Shown one piece after another: positions 53,701 through 60,803 of a stretch of 64,000 bases of DNA (the first letter of the stretch is position 1; every line of letters starts with the position of its first letter). Source of the stretch: Mobiluncus sp034180645 (lineage in GTDB: Bacteria; Actinomycetota; Actinomycetes; Actinomycetales; Actinomycetaceae). Position numbers and translations under genes: made by a program. Below the pieces are notes generated by a model. The model was not told the DNA's origin, made no database searches, and saw only the letters and a list, made by a program, of their open reading frames with translations. The stretch is from assembly GCF_034180645.1 (NCBI RefSeq), contig NZ_JAXFNY010000002.1:1-64000 (forward strand), in the 5' to 3' direction.

Positions 53701-54012
53701 CAAGATGGTGGCCCCAAGTTTTAGGCGCGCACCGGGCTTGAGGCGGCATGCCCGACGTATCCGATGGGTCCAGGGTAACGTTTTCCACATTTTGTACACA
53801 GGTGCGGAACCGGGGAACGGCAAAGCGCGCAAAGTTTTTTTCGACGGCTCCAGGTGCAGATTTTGACGCGAGACTTGCGGGTCGCTCAGTCCGCTCAGTC
53901 TGCCAAAAATCCCTGGAATCGCTGGCAATGCTTGGCCTGAATCGGGTCCTTTGACAACGACCCAGAGCAACGGAGATGTCAGAGCCGCCCTTGGTTGCAA
54001 AAAATGTTCCAT
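50740..54012 (-). CDS. FHA-FtsK/SpoIIIE (EccC-like) membrane ATPase
   Basis: 1090 residues. An FHA-like N-terminus has GRLSGLSDPQVSRQNLHLEP (37-56). One or two adjacent spans (FMFLPLLLMLGLGAF and LLVILGIAGAIALVVF) follow near residues 130-170. An FtsK/SpoIIIE ATPase domain has Walker A GTTGAGKSEL (K404), FILLDYKGGAAFE, Walker B VLIVVDEFRAL and LATQKPGG. A second ATPase-like domain has NPGSGRTTAL, where Arg675 replaces the essential lysine, so it is probably inactive. The C-terminal 250 residues match nothing I know. It resembles EccC/YukB of type VII secretion, yet no WXG100 or other ecc genes are nearby. Promoter TTGCGA-17-TAACTT ends 6 nt before the ATG. Confidence 0.85.
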   Translation of the reverse strand: MEHFLQPRAALTSPLLWVVVKGPDSGQALPAIPGIFGRLSGLSDPQVSRQNLHLEPSKKTLRALPFPGSAPVYKMWKTLPWTHRIRRACRLKPGARLKLGATILRLSHRPPDLRLTPPPAPRQFAGRTALFMFLPLLLMLGLGAFLGWRLLVILGIAGAIALVVFIRRALAVPNPEKLWLASATPLTMPSQKVTAIRVFSGRKLRRRVLQIQPGETLCFTGAKGADQARWVIAQAILFGQARLSEKNPNPWRGIKPREEPGQASPQTLVIRVFDPGETPHLETDEVGMTITADTPPPWAQRILNPSPRRRVITAAWFGSLLEALGDNPQRLSLTAIPPAESLPDLVDVSQWWQISPEAIAQSWQTPPPGLCAQLGVSTADSPWLVDLVKEGPHALVAGTTGAGKSELLTTWLMALALHYSPRDLRFILLDYKGGAAFEALGALPHTHGVLTDLTPQLTSRALASLEAFLKQRETVLSQVKARDLEHYHQLTGQRLPRVLIVVDEFRALATDHPETLENLIRLATHGRSLGLHLILATQKPGGVVNGQILANTNLRIALRVRSPQDSTEILSDTRAASLPPIPGRLFWEGLTSGVAQAAWCGKADWVRHCVNQIRQAWEQGCDNAPLPEIWCPDLPLAPPCPPGSFALLDFPHQARQSWRLPQTSLGLFGNPGSGRTTALATLITTWLGQNRSVIVITPNPSAFWNRWSRLSEPLASPLQRILTVFSPKDLWKLDQFISLAADRGLEGAAVAIDRADLLADELERLYPGQGVKRLETLLSENGAGGYLLAFTAPLSAGHTAWGALAGEKFVLCPRDTVDLHSAGIESNGVRGRLSEALPAVVTPGRGVWQIGNTCATAQIGLPNCEGLVEMAGIMPGTGSPNGKPTTPSGEAIVLTDLPKVFSHREMPRSAQQVTLGWSSSRRDWLSLSPARRHWVVDDLTEMRPLVAQLKREYRRLGYQVIEAEDFELEHIDRDTFVIVSNSEHNTPNLNILRERIESSLKFDLTFLELRSPGLMPGNLTLSLPNFTNRKVTLTHLGNTIEARHRAANYLDIEMDFVRKIQVIGEFPAIYQTGSEVGALLPPSANVTHIT

Positions 54013-54018
54013 ACCCTC

Positions 54019-54047
54019 AAGTTAGGGACCGCAACCGATTTTCGCAA
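54019..54047 (-). promoter_or_regulatory. Promoter of the FHA-FtsK gene
   Basis: On the minus strand, -35 TTGCGA (54047-54042), 17-nt spacer, -10 TAACTT (54024-54019), then GAGGGT and the ATG. The start of transcription should fall at or next to the start codon. Confidence 0.65.
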
Positions 54048-54049
54048 AC

Positions 54050-54117
54050 GGTTATCCACAGGTTGTGGATAACCTTGGGTGAGGACTTGTTGATAACCCT
54101 CAAAAAGTTGTGCAAAA
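54050..54117. promoter_or_regulatory. DnaA-box cluster
   Basis: TTATCCACA and TGTGGATAA form a perfect inverted pair, GGTTATCCACA-GGT-TGTGGATAACC (54050-54074). A third site, TGTGCAAAA (54109-54117), read on the other strand as TTTTGCACA, fits TTWTNCACA. A fourth, TGTTGATAA (54088-54096), differs by one base. The pair abuts the -35 of the FHA-FtsK promoter. Confidence 0.75.
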
Positions 54118-54184
54118 CCTGTTCAAAGAGCAACTCTATCCCAGAGAACCAGGACAGTAACCGAAGGAACCTAAACCAGGAAAA

Positions 54185-54748
54185 TCAGTGAGTTTGGTAG
54201 CAAATCTGGGCAGCGACCTGTTGCGCCTGAGCCTCATCACGCAGCAGAGAAATAATAGCCAAAGCAAAGTCGATGGAGGAGCCCAGCGCCCGCGCGGTGA
54301 TAATCCGGCCATCACGAATCAAGCCGGTATCGGAATAGTCGGCGTTCCCCAGGCCGTCTTGGAAACCGGGATAAACAGTTGCTCTGTGCCCATCGAGCAA
54401 GCCCAGCGCCCCCAACACGGTCGGCCCGGCGCACACCGCCGCCAGATTCCCCTGGTGAGAACGCAGAATCTGGGATAGTTTGGCTGATGCCTTGAGATTA
54501 TTTACCCCGAGCTTGCCACCGGGAATAATCAGGACTTGTTCGCTGCTAGGAGCAAAGTTGTTGATGTGAACATCGCAAGTCAGGGGAACCCGGTGGGAAC
54601 TCACGATGGTTCGCGCCTTTTCATCATCACCGGCGGCATCGTTGACCGCCACCGTTTGTATCTCGATGCCTCCGCGCCGCAGCAAGTCCACGACCAGCAG
54701 GGCTTCACATTCCTCGACACCATCGGCCACAAAAATACTGGCTTCCAT
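54185..54748 (-). CDS. DJ-1/PfpI (YajL-like) family protein
   Basis: 187 residues. The nucleophile Cys106 is in AAVCAGPTVLGALG, at the same position as in human DJ-1. The N-terminal VADGVEECEALLVVDLLRRG has the conserved acidic residue facing the cysteine. Proposed roles of the family (deglycase, chaperone, oxidative-stress protection) are debated. GGAGACGAA precedes the ATG. The 172 nt between its stop-side neighbour and FHA-FtsK hold the DnaA boxes. Confidence 0.92.
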   Translation of the reverse strand: MEASIFVADGVEECEALLVVDLLRRGGIEIQTVAVNDAAGDDEKARTIVSSHRVPLTCDVHINNFAPSSEQVLIIPGGKLGVNNLKASAKLSQILRSHQGNLAAVCAGPTVLGALGLLDGHRATVYPGFQDGLGNADYSDTGLIRDGRIITARALGSSIDFALAIISLLRDEAQAQQVAAQICYQTH

Positions 54749-54926
54749 TTCGTCTCCTAACCATCAGAATCAGTTTCGTATCCAAGTATAGCGACGGAAG
54801 GGTTCGCGGGGGGTCTCAGGAAGGAAGCCCCGGTTAATTTCGGGCGACACAGCGACAAATTCTGTGCAAACAGCACCGGGGCGAAACTGCGGATTTTTCG
54901 TCTCCGGCTGGCCTTAAGATGGAATC

Positions 54927-57317
54927 GTGAAGAAAAAAACCTCTATCCCTGAGTCTGCTTTAGCCCAACATGCTGACCTGGTGGACCAAATCGAGGCGGC
55001 GCGCACGGACTACTACGACGAAACTCCTGAAACCGGCGTGACCCGGCTGAGCGATGCGGACTATGACGCCCTGTTCGTACAACTGCAGCTGTTGGAGGCG
55101 GCCTACCCCGGCCTGGTGACCCCGGACTCGCCAACGCAAACAGTCGGGGGTAGCGGGCAAACGGCTAGCTCGGAGGGGTTCCCCCCGCATCGCCACCTGC
55201 AACAGATGGGGTCTATCGATGACGTTTTCTCTTACGCGGAGGTTGACGCCTGGTGGGCGCGGGTGGAAAAAAGCCTGGAAGGTCAGGATTTCTCGGTTTC
55301 TGCCGAGGTCAAGGTAGATGGGTTGGCCATGAGTTTGACCTACCTTCACGGGACGCTCGAGGTTGGGGCTACGCGCGGGGATGGATTTACCGGCGAGGAC
55401 GTGACTGAAAACGTGAAAACCATCGCGACCGTGCCGGTACTGCTCGATGGTGAAATAGTGCCGGAACTGGTGGAAATTCGCGGCGAAGTATACCTGCCGT
55501 TGGTGGATTTTGACGCTATGAATGCGGCCCGCGAACGGGACGGAGAAAAACCGTTTGCTAATCCGCGCAACGCGGCCACCGGATCTTTGAAACAAAAAGA
55601 CCCCGCCCAGGCGGCAAAGCGTCCCCTCGCGTTTTTAGCCCATGGGGTTGGGGAAGTACGTTGGGCTAGCCCCGAAGCGGTAGCGCAGCTGGGGACCCAA
55701 GAGGACTTTTATGAGTTATTGGAATCGTGGGGTTTGCATTCCGTGCGGGAAACCCCCGCCAGCTTGGGGTTACCTCTGGCGGGAATGCGCTCCCTCTCCG
55801 AGGTTCACTCGGTTTTAGACCAGATGACGGCGCATCGTCACGATTTTGCCCACCAGATTGACGGCGTAGTGCTGAAAGTTGACAGCTTTGCACAACGGGA
55901 CGCCCTGGGGTCTACGGCGCGGGCGCCACGTTGGGCGTGTGCCTACAAGTTTCCTCCCGAAGAGGTCCACACCCGTTTGCTGGGTATCGAGGTGCAGGTG
56001 GGACGCACCGGACGAGTCACACCTTTCGGGGTGATGGAGCGGGTCTTGGTTGACGGCTCCTACGTTTCGCGCGCCACGCTGCACAACGCCAAAGAAGTCG
56101 CCCGGAAAGACGTACGGCCCGGCGACACCGTCGTGTTGCGCAAAGCAGGGGACATCATTCCCGAAATTTTAGGGCCGGTAATGTCCCTCCGGCCAGCTGG
56201 TTTGCCCCAATGGGTGATGCCCGATACCTGCCCCTCCTGCGGGACTAGGCTCGGAGCGCAAAAGGAAGGTGACATTGACTTACGTTGTCCCAATCAGTCG
56301 GGATGCCCGGCACAGATCACCGAGAGGCTCATTCACGTAGGCTCACGCAACGCCTTGGACATTGAGGGCTTGGGTGAGGAAGGCGCTCTAGCGCTAACCC
56401 AGCCGGAGTTCGGGCGCGCCGATGTGGCTGCTGCCCTCGCGGCTGGGGGTCGCTGTGAGCTGGAGGACGGAACCATTGTCGCTGTTCGGCCTGGTCAGGA
56501 ACTCGGCCTGGAAGCTATCGAGGATCTCTTGCCGCCTGTTCAGTCCCCGGTCCTGACTTCAGAAGCGGGTTTGTTTGCTTTGCAGCCTGAGGATTTACGC
56601 GACGTGATGGTGTGGCGCGAGATTCCGGGCACTGACGGTCGGGATTGGCAACAGGTTCGGTTCTTTTGGGCGAAACCAAAACCATTGCCGAAAGCCGCTC
56701 AGGAAGCTACCGGACAGCGCTTCGGGCCTCCCGTGGCTGGGAAAGTCGTCCAGACGTTCTTTGAGCAGCTACAAGCTGCGAAGTCAAAAGAACTGTGGCG
56801 GGTTTTGGTGGCCCTATCCATTCGGCATCTGGGCCCGGTCGCGGCTCGGACCATAGCCCGACAGTTTGCCACGATGTCTGCTATCCGAGCCGCTAGCGTG
56901 GAACAGCTCGGTGAAGTCGAGGGAGTAGGCGAGGTCATTGCCGCCTCTATTCACGACTGGTTCACAGTCCCGTGGCATCAAGAAATCGTTGATGCTTGGG
57001 AAGCCGCGGGAGTCGGGGCAGTCAGCCAAGCTGAAACGGCGAGCGGAACCTCTCTGGCTGGGGAATTAGCACCAACCCTGGCCGGCCTGACCGTAGTCAT
57101 CACCGGAAACGTCCCCGGCTACACTCGTGAATCCGCCCAGTTAGCGGTAGAAGCCCGCGGAGGGAAAGCGACTGGTTCGGTATCAAAAAAAACTGACCTG
57201 GTCGTGGCCGGTGCAGGCGCGGGGTCAAAACTGGCGAAAGCCCAGGCGCTGGGCATTCCCGTCATCGAATCTGCTGACTTCAACGCCCTGCTAGAAAAGG
57301 GCTTGTCGCGAACCTGA
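54927..57317 (+). CDS. ligA: NAD-dependent DNA ligase
   Basis: 796 residues. It seals nicks during replication and repair (EC 6.5.1.2). The adenylated Lys129 is in SAEVKVDGLAMSLTY. The order is Ia domain, nucleotidyltransferase, OB fold, a four-cysteine zinc finger (CPSCGTRL and CPNQSGCPAQ), HhH domain, and BRCT domain (about 714-796, LTVVITGNVPGYTRE). An insertion of roughly 80-90 residues lies inside the HhH region (about 490-585), making it about 120 residues longer than common LigA. GTG start, 6 nt after a -10 TAAGAT (54915-54920). Confidence 0.95.
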   Translation: MKKKTSIPESALAQHADLVDQIEAARTDYYDETPETGVTRLSDADYDALFVQLQLLEAAYPGLVTPDSPTQTVGGSGQTASSEGFPPHRHLQQMGSIDDVFSYAEVDAWWARVEKSLEGQDFSVSAEVKVDGLAMSLTYLHGTLEVGATRGDGFTGEDVTENVKTIATVPVLLDGEIVPELVEIRGEVYLPLVDFDAMNAARERDGEKPFANPRNAATGSLKQKDPAQAAKRPLAFLAHGVGEVRWASPEAVAQLGTQEDFYELLESWGLHSVRETPASLGLPLAGMRSLSEVHSVLDQMTAHRHDFAHQIDGVVLKVDSFAQRDALGSTARAPRWACAYKFPPEEVHTRLLGIEVQVGRTGRVTPFGVMERVLVDGSYVSRATLHNAKEVARKDVRPGDTVVLRKAGDIIPEILGPVMSLRPAGLPQWVMPDTCPSCGTRLGAQKEGDIDLRCPNQSGCPAQITERLIHVGSRNALDIEGLGEEGALALTQPEFGRADVAAALAAGGRCELEDGTIVAVRPGQELGLEAIEDLLPPVQSPVLTSEAGLFALQPEDLRDVMVWREIPGTDGRDWQQVRFFWAKPKPLPKAAQEATGQRFGPPVAGKVVQTFFEQLQAAKSKELWRVLVALSIRHLGPVAARTIARQFATMSAIRAASVEQLGEVEGVGEVIAASIHDWFTVPWHQEIVDAWEAAGVGAVSQAETASGTSLAGELAPTLAGLTVVITGNVPGYTRESAQLAVEARGGKATGSVSKKTDLVVAGAGAGSKLAKAQALGIPVIESADFNALLEKGLSRT

Positions 57318-57442
57318 GCCAGTCCTGCGATTGGCGGCAGCCCGGGTCGAGACGTGGGCAGCATGGTTCTGAGCGCAGTGCAAGCCGCGGGTAGCCACCG
57401 GCGGATTCCTGACGTGTGGGCGAAACCCCTGAATATCCAGCT

Positions 57443-58798
57443 CTACAAAACCGAGCCGAGCGGGCGCAACAGACGCTCAATGACCCGATTAACGACGGGT
57501 CGTTCCTCCCACTGCTCCAGGGTGAGTTGCCGAGCGTTGGTCAAGTCGTTGAGGAACACTTGTTCCATCTGGTCGGCCAGGTCGGTGGAAAAAATCTCCA
57601 TATTAATTTCATAGTTGCCGGTCATAGACAGACGGTCGATGTTCGCGGTCCCTATTGTGGTCCAGCAGCCGTCGGCGGTAGCGGTCTTGGCATGGACCAT
57701 AGCCTCCTGGTAGAGCCAGATTTCCACCCCGGCCTCCAACATTGGGGAATAGTATGAGCGAGCCACCCAGTCGGCCGCAATATGGTTGGAGGTTTCCGGC
57801 ATCAGCACTTTAATATCCACCCCGCGCCACGCTGCCGCAATGAGTTCGTCCAAAATATCCCGATCCGGAATGAAGTAAGCCTGAGTAATCCAAAACCGCT
57901 TTCGAGCCTTGTTCAACGCTTTGATATACAGGCCGCGGACAGGGAATAGCAGACGGTTCGGTTCGTTGCGAGCCACTTCGATTTCAGGAATCCACTGGCG
58001 GGGCTTAAATTGGGGCAGCCTAGGCAGATGCCGGGTTTTATGAGCATTCCAAAAATCGGTGAAAGCGTCGGTCAGCTCCCACACTGACGGGCTGGTCACA
58101 CGCAGGTGGGTATCGCGCCACTGAGTCGCATAGAGTGAACCGATATTGTACCCACCAATAAACCCAACCTTGTTGTCAACGGTGAGGAGTTTGCGGTGGT
58201 CGCGCCCGGTGGAACGCAGCGAGAGAAAGAACGAACGAAACAGCCCGAAACGCAGAACGTGCAGGTTACGTAGGTGAGGGAAGCGAGTCATGGCGGAGGG
58301 AACATTGATGTTGCCGAAAGCATCCCAAATAATGAAGACCTCGACCCCGCGCTTGGCGGCGTCAATCAAAGCCTCTTTGAACAAATGCCCGATTTCGTCA
58401 TTCTTCCAGATGAAAGTCTCAAAGAAGACGTGAGATTGCGCCGAACGGATGGCTTGCAGCATCGCGGTGTATACCTCAATCCCCGAGGTGTAGACCTGCA
58501 TCTTGTCCTCGGCGAAACTGATTTCGGGCAGTTGAGTGATCGGAAAAGGCTTGACAGTGGACTGACGCCAGGTTCTCAGAGTATCGATAACGACTGTTAT
58601 CGCCCCGGCAATGAGCTCAAACAGCAGGAACCCACCAAAAAATCGTGCCAACACTTTGGGCAGTTCCTGAGGGGTCTTTACCGCCAGTTCAGAAAGTCGG
58701 GTAAAGAAACGGGCGAGTCGACGGAATGCCTCGCCGCGGGGCTTGACATTGCTTTGTTTAAGAATTTCTTGCATTGGGTTTTTCGTTTGTTTCCTCAT
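57443..58798 (-). CDS. Phospholipase D-like cardiolipin synthase
   Basis: 451 residues. One membrane span (about 53-73, FGGFLLFELIAGAITVVID) precedes two PLDc domains. Both HKD motifs are intact: DHRKLLTVDNKVGFIGGYNI and MVHAKTATADGCWTTIGTAN. The organisation is that of bacterial cardiolipin synthases, which join two phosphatidylglycerols at the inner membrane. Other phospholipid transfer reactions are possible. AAGGAACG precedes the ATG. It converges with ligA; the 125 nt between show no clear terminator. Confidence 0.9.
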   Translation of the reverse strand: MRKQTKNPMQEILKQSNVKPRGEAFRRLARFFTRLSELAVKTPQELPKVLARFFGGFLLFELIAGAITVVIDTLRTWRQSTVKPFPITQLPEISFAEDKMQVYTSGIEVYTAMLQAIRSAQSHVFFETFIWKNDEIGHLFKEALIDAAKRGVEVFIIWDAFGNINVPSAMTRFPHLRNLHVLRFGLFRSFFLSLRSTGRDHRKLLTVDNKVGFIGGYNIGSLYATQWRDTHLRVTSPSVWELTDAFTDFWNAHKTRHLPRLPQFKPRQWIPEIEVARNEPNRLLFPVRGLYIKALNKARKRFWITQAYFIPDRDILDELIAAAWRGVDIKVLMPETSNHIAADWVARSYYSPMLEAGVEIWLYQEAMVHAKTATADGCWTTIGTANIDRLSMTGNYEINMEIFSTDLADQMEQVFLNDLTNARQLTLEQWEERPVVNRVIERLLRPLGSVL

Positions 58799-58867
58799 GC
58801 CAACGTTCCTTCCACACTAGAAGTTTAGAGGATAAACCCAACAAAAACAGAAAGGAGAACAGTTATC

Positions 58868-58900
58868 ATGGGGGACAAATCATTTGTTAGCGTGTATTGA
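58868..58900 (+). CDS. Possible 10-residue upstream ORF (leader peptide)
   Basis: ATG at 58868 has the best ribosome site in this leader, AAAGGAG (58851-58857), and reads MGDKSFVSVY then TGA (58898-58900). It ends 13 nt before the ATG of the cell-wall-binding gene, in another frame. It may couple or tune translation of that gene. Confidence 0.3.
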   Translation: MGDKSFVSVY

Positions 58901-58913
58901 TGAGGATAAAGTT

Positions 58914-60455
58914 ATGCTCCACGTGCGTCTCACCCCCTGTAGAACCGCGGTCTCGATAGCCGTTGTTTTAACGTTTGGTCTAGCATTGACGTCCGTTGCG
59001 CAGCCATCGACGAGTTATGCTGAAACAAATCTCGAGTTAACACGGATTGCTGGCAACTCAAGGATTGAAACTGCAGCCGAGGTAGCCCAGCATTTTTGGC
59101 CTAGTCCAAATGTAGTTTTTGTGGCTCGATATGATGTGGCTGCTGATGCTCTAGCTGCTGGTTCTTTAGACGAGGGTCCTATTTTGTTGGCTCGTCCCGA
59201 TGGAATAGGCAATGATGTCTCCCTCGAGTATCTGCGTTCCAAGCATCCTTCCCAGGTCATCGCGCTCGGGGGACAAGGCGCCGTCCCGGACGCCGTGCTG
59301 CAGGAATTTGCGCAAGCAGCTGCAGGAGCATCGACTGCGCGAATCCAAGGGGACAATCGTCAGGAAACCTCCTTAGAAATCGCCAAGCGTTCCGCACAGG
59401 GAAAGTGTCCTACAGAGATTTATCTCGCCGGCGCATTTGGCGCGGATGGACAAGGTTCTCCCGACGCAGTTGCAGCCGGAGCACTGTCCAATCCGCTGTT
59501 ATTGGTTTCCGAATCCTCAGGATTAACCGCAAACCAACGCCAATACGTCGATAGTTGCGTTGCTCAAGGTACTCAAGTTGTTCAGCTTGGGGGCAGGAAT
59601 TTGCATTATCCGGCTGCTTTTTCTCTGGATGGAGCAAATCGCTATGAAACGGCCGCAGCGATTTCCGGCTATGCGCAGTCTTCAAGAGTTTGGCAGCCCA
59701 TGCTTTCCGCCTTTGGCTACGGCGTTTCGGGGGCAAACAAGGGCGAAGCTCCCGCTCGGACCAGAGTCATTGTAGCCAGGGGAGACAATTTCGCAGATGC
59801 TATAGTGGCAGGTTCGGTGCCTTTTGCCTCTATCTTGCTGACCAACAGTCAAACTCTCGCCGAAGCTGCCGGAGGAATGCTTCTGGGAAACAGTGCTAAT
59901 AGTACTGTTTATATTTTTGGAGGCGAAGGGGCAGTAGCTGCCTCGGTGGAACAGGAAATTATCTCTGCTCTACAAGGAAACTGGATTCCCTGGCGTCTTC
60001 GCCCCACCATCAGCGAACCGGAGAATTGTCCCGTTACTAAACCGGAATGGGAGTCTCAAGGGCTGCAACACGTTGCTCTAGTCGGGTTACGCTGCGTGTC
60101 TAGAGACATTGGCGGGTTCCAGTGGATTTCCGGCAAGCGCGGCAATCCAAATACAGATTCGGGGGAGCATCCTCGCGGATTGGCCATAGATTTGCCTATT
60201 GCCGGGGCTGGTCCCTGGTCAAGTCAAGCCGCCATAGATTACGGGAACCGAATCGTGTCGTATTTCACAGCCAACGGGGAGCTACTGCACGTCAAATACA
60301 TCATCTTCCGGAACACGATTTATCAGGCTTCATGGTTTGAAGGCGAACTGATGAAAGAACCGGAACTGGCCACCAATGTTACTCAAGATCACTTTGACCA
60401 TGTGCACATTAGTTTCTTTGACCCGGCGGAACTGGAAATGATGGAACAACCCTAA
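58914..60455 (+). CDS. Secreted protein with cell-wall-binding repeats and a VanY-like C-terminal domain
   Basis: 513 residues from ATG 58914 (GAGG upstream). A signal peptide covers about 1-36 (SIAVVLTFGLALTSVAQ, cleavage near SYA-ET). Three CW_binding_2 repeats begin with RIAGNSRIETAAEV, RIQGDNRQETSLEI and SLDGANRYETAAAI, each with a later LGG or FGG block; these bind wall polymers. The last 120 residues have GEHPRGLAIDLP and DHFDHVHISFF, spaced like the His/Asp/His zinc ligands of D-Ala-D-Ala carboxypeptidases and of the ARB_07466-like C-terminal domain. I infer a wall-associated peptidase or a binding derivative of one. Codon use is more AT-rich than in the gat genes. Confidence 0.82.
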   Translation: MLHVRLTPCRTAVSIAVVLTFGLALTSVAQPSTSYAETNLELTRIAGNSRIETAAEVAQHFWPSPNVVFVARYDVAADALAAGSLDEGPILLARPDGIGNDVSLEYLRSKHPSQVIALGGQGAVPDAVLQEFAQAAAGASTARIQGDNRQETSLEIAKRSAQGKCPTEIYLAGAFGADGQGSPDAVAAGALSNPLLLVSESSGLTANQRQYVDSCVAQGTQVVQLGGRNLHYPAAFSLDGANRYETAAAISGYAQSSRVWQPMLSAFGYGVSGANKGEAPARTRVIVARGDNFADAIVAGSVPFASILLTNSQTLAEAAGGMLLGNSANSTVYIFGGEGAVAASVEQEIISALQGNWIPWRLRPTISEPENCPVTKPEWESQGLQHVALVGLRCVSRDIGGFQWISGKRGNPNTDSGEHPRGLAIDLPIAGAGPWSSQAAIDYGNRIVSYFTANGELLHVKYIIFRNTIYQASWFEGELMKEPELATNVTQDHFDHVHISFFDPAELEMMEQP

Positions 60456-60503
60456 GCAAATAGGGTTAAGCACCGCGCTGCGTTTTTCGCTAGACTCAGT
60501 AAT

Positions 60504-60800
60504 ATGTCGACTATTGATGCTGATGAAGTGAGGCGCGTCGCTGGCTTGGCCCGAATTGCGCTGACCGAGGAAGAAATCCACAAATTCGCCGCTGAACTGG
60601 ATGTGATTACCCAGGCGGTAGCGAAAGTCAACGAGGTAGCGAAACCGGACATTCCGGCGACTTCGCACCCAATTCCGCTCACTAACGTGTGGCGTGAGGA
60701 CGAGGTGGGTCAATGCCTCGACCACGATGAGGTACTTCAGGCCGCCCCGCAACCAGACCGCGGGATGTTCGGCGTGCCCAAGATTATCGGGGAGGAGTAA
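60504..60800 (+). CDS. gatC: Aspartyl/glutamyl-tRNA(Asn/Gln) amidotransferase subunit C
   Basis: 98 residues. It starts with DADEVRRVAGLARIALTEEE and has the typical LDVITQAVAKVNEV and TNVWREDEV segments. It stabilises GatA and GatB in the complex that turns Glu-tRNA(Gln) or Asp-tRNA(Asn) into the amide form. ATG at 60504 lies 7 nt after a -10 TAGACT (60491-60496), with no ribosome site, so the operon mRNA is probably leaderless. gatA follows 3 nt after the stop. Confidence 0.95.
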   Translation: MSTIDADEVRRVAGLARIALTEEEIHKFAAELDVITQAVAKVNEVAKPDIPATSHPIPLTNVWREDEVGQCLDHDEVLQAAPQPDRGMFGVPKIIGEE

Positions 60801-60803
60801 CTT

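Noticed and set aside
54040..54120. DnaA-box cluster as a replication origin
   Set aside because: No dnaA, dnaN, recF, rpmH or parAB lies nearby, and no AT-rich unwinding region adjoins. A regulatory or titration site fits better.
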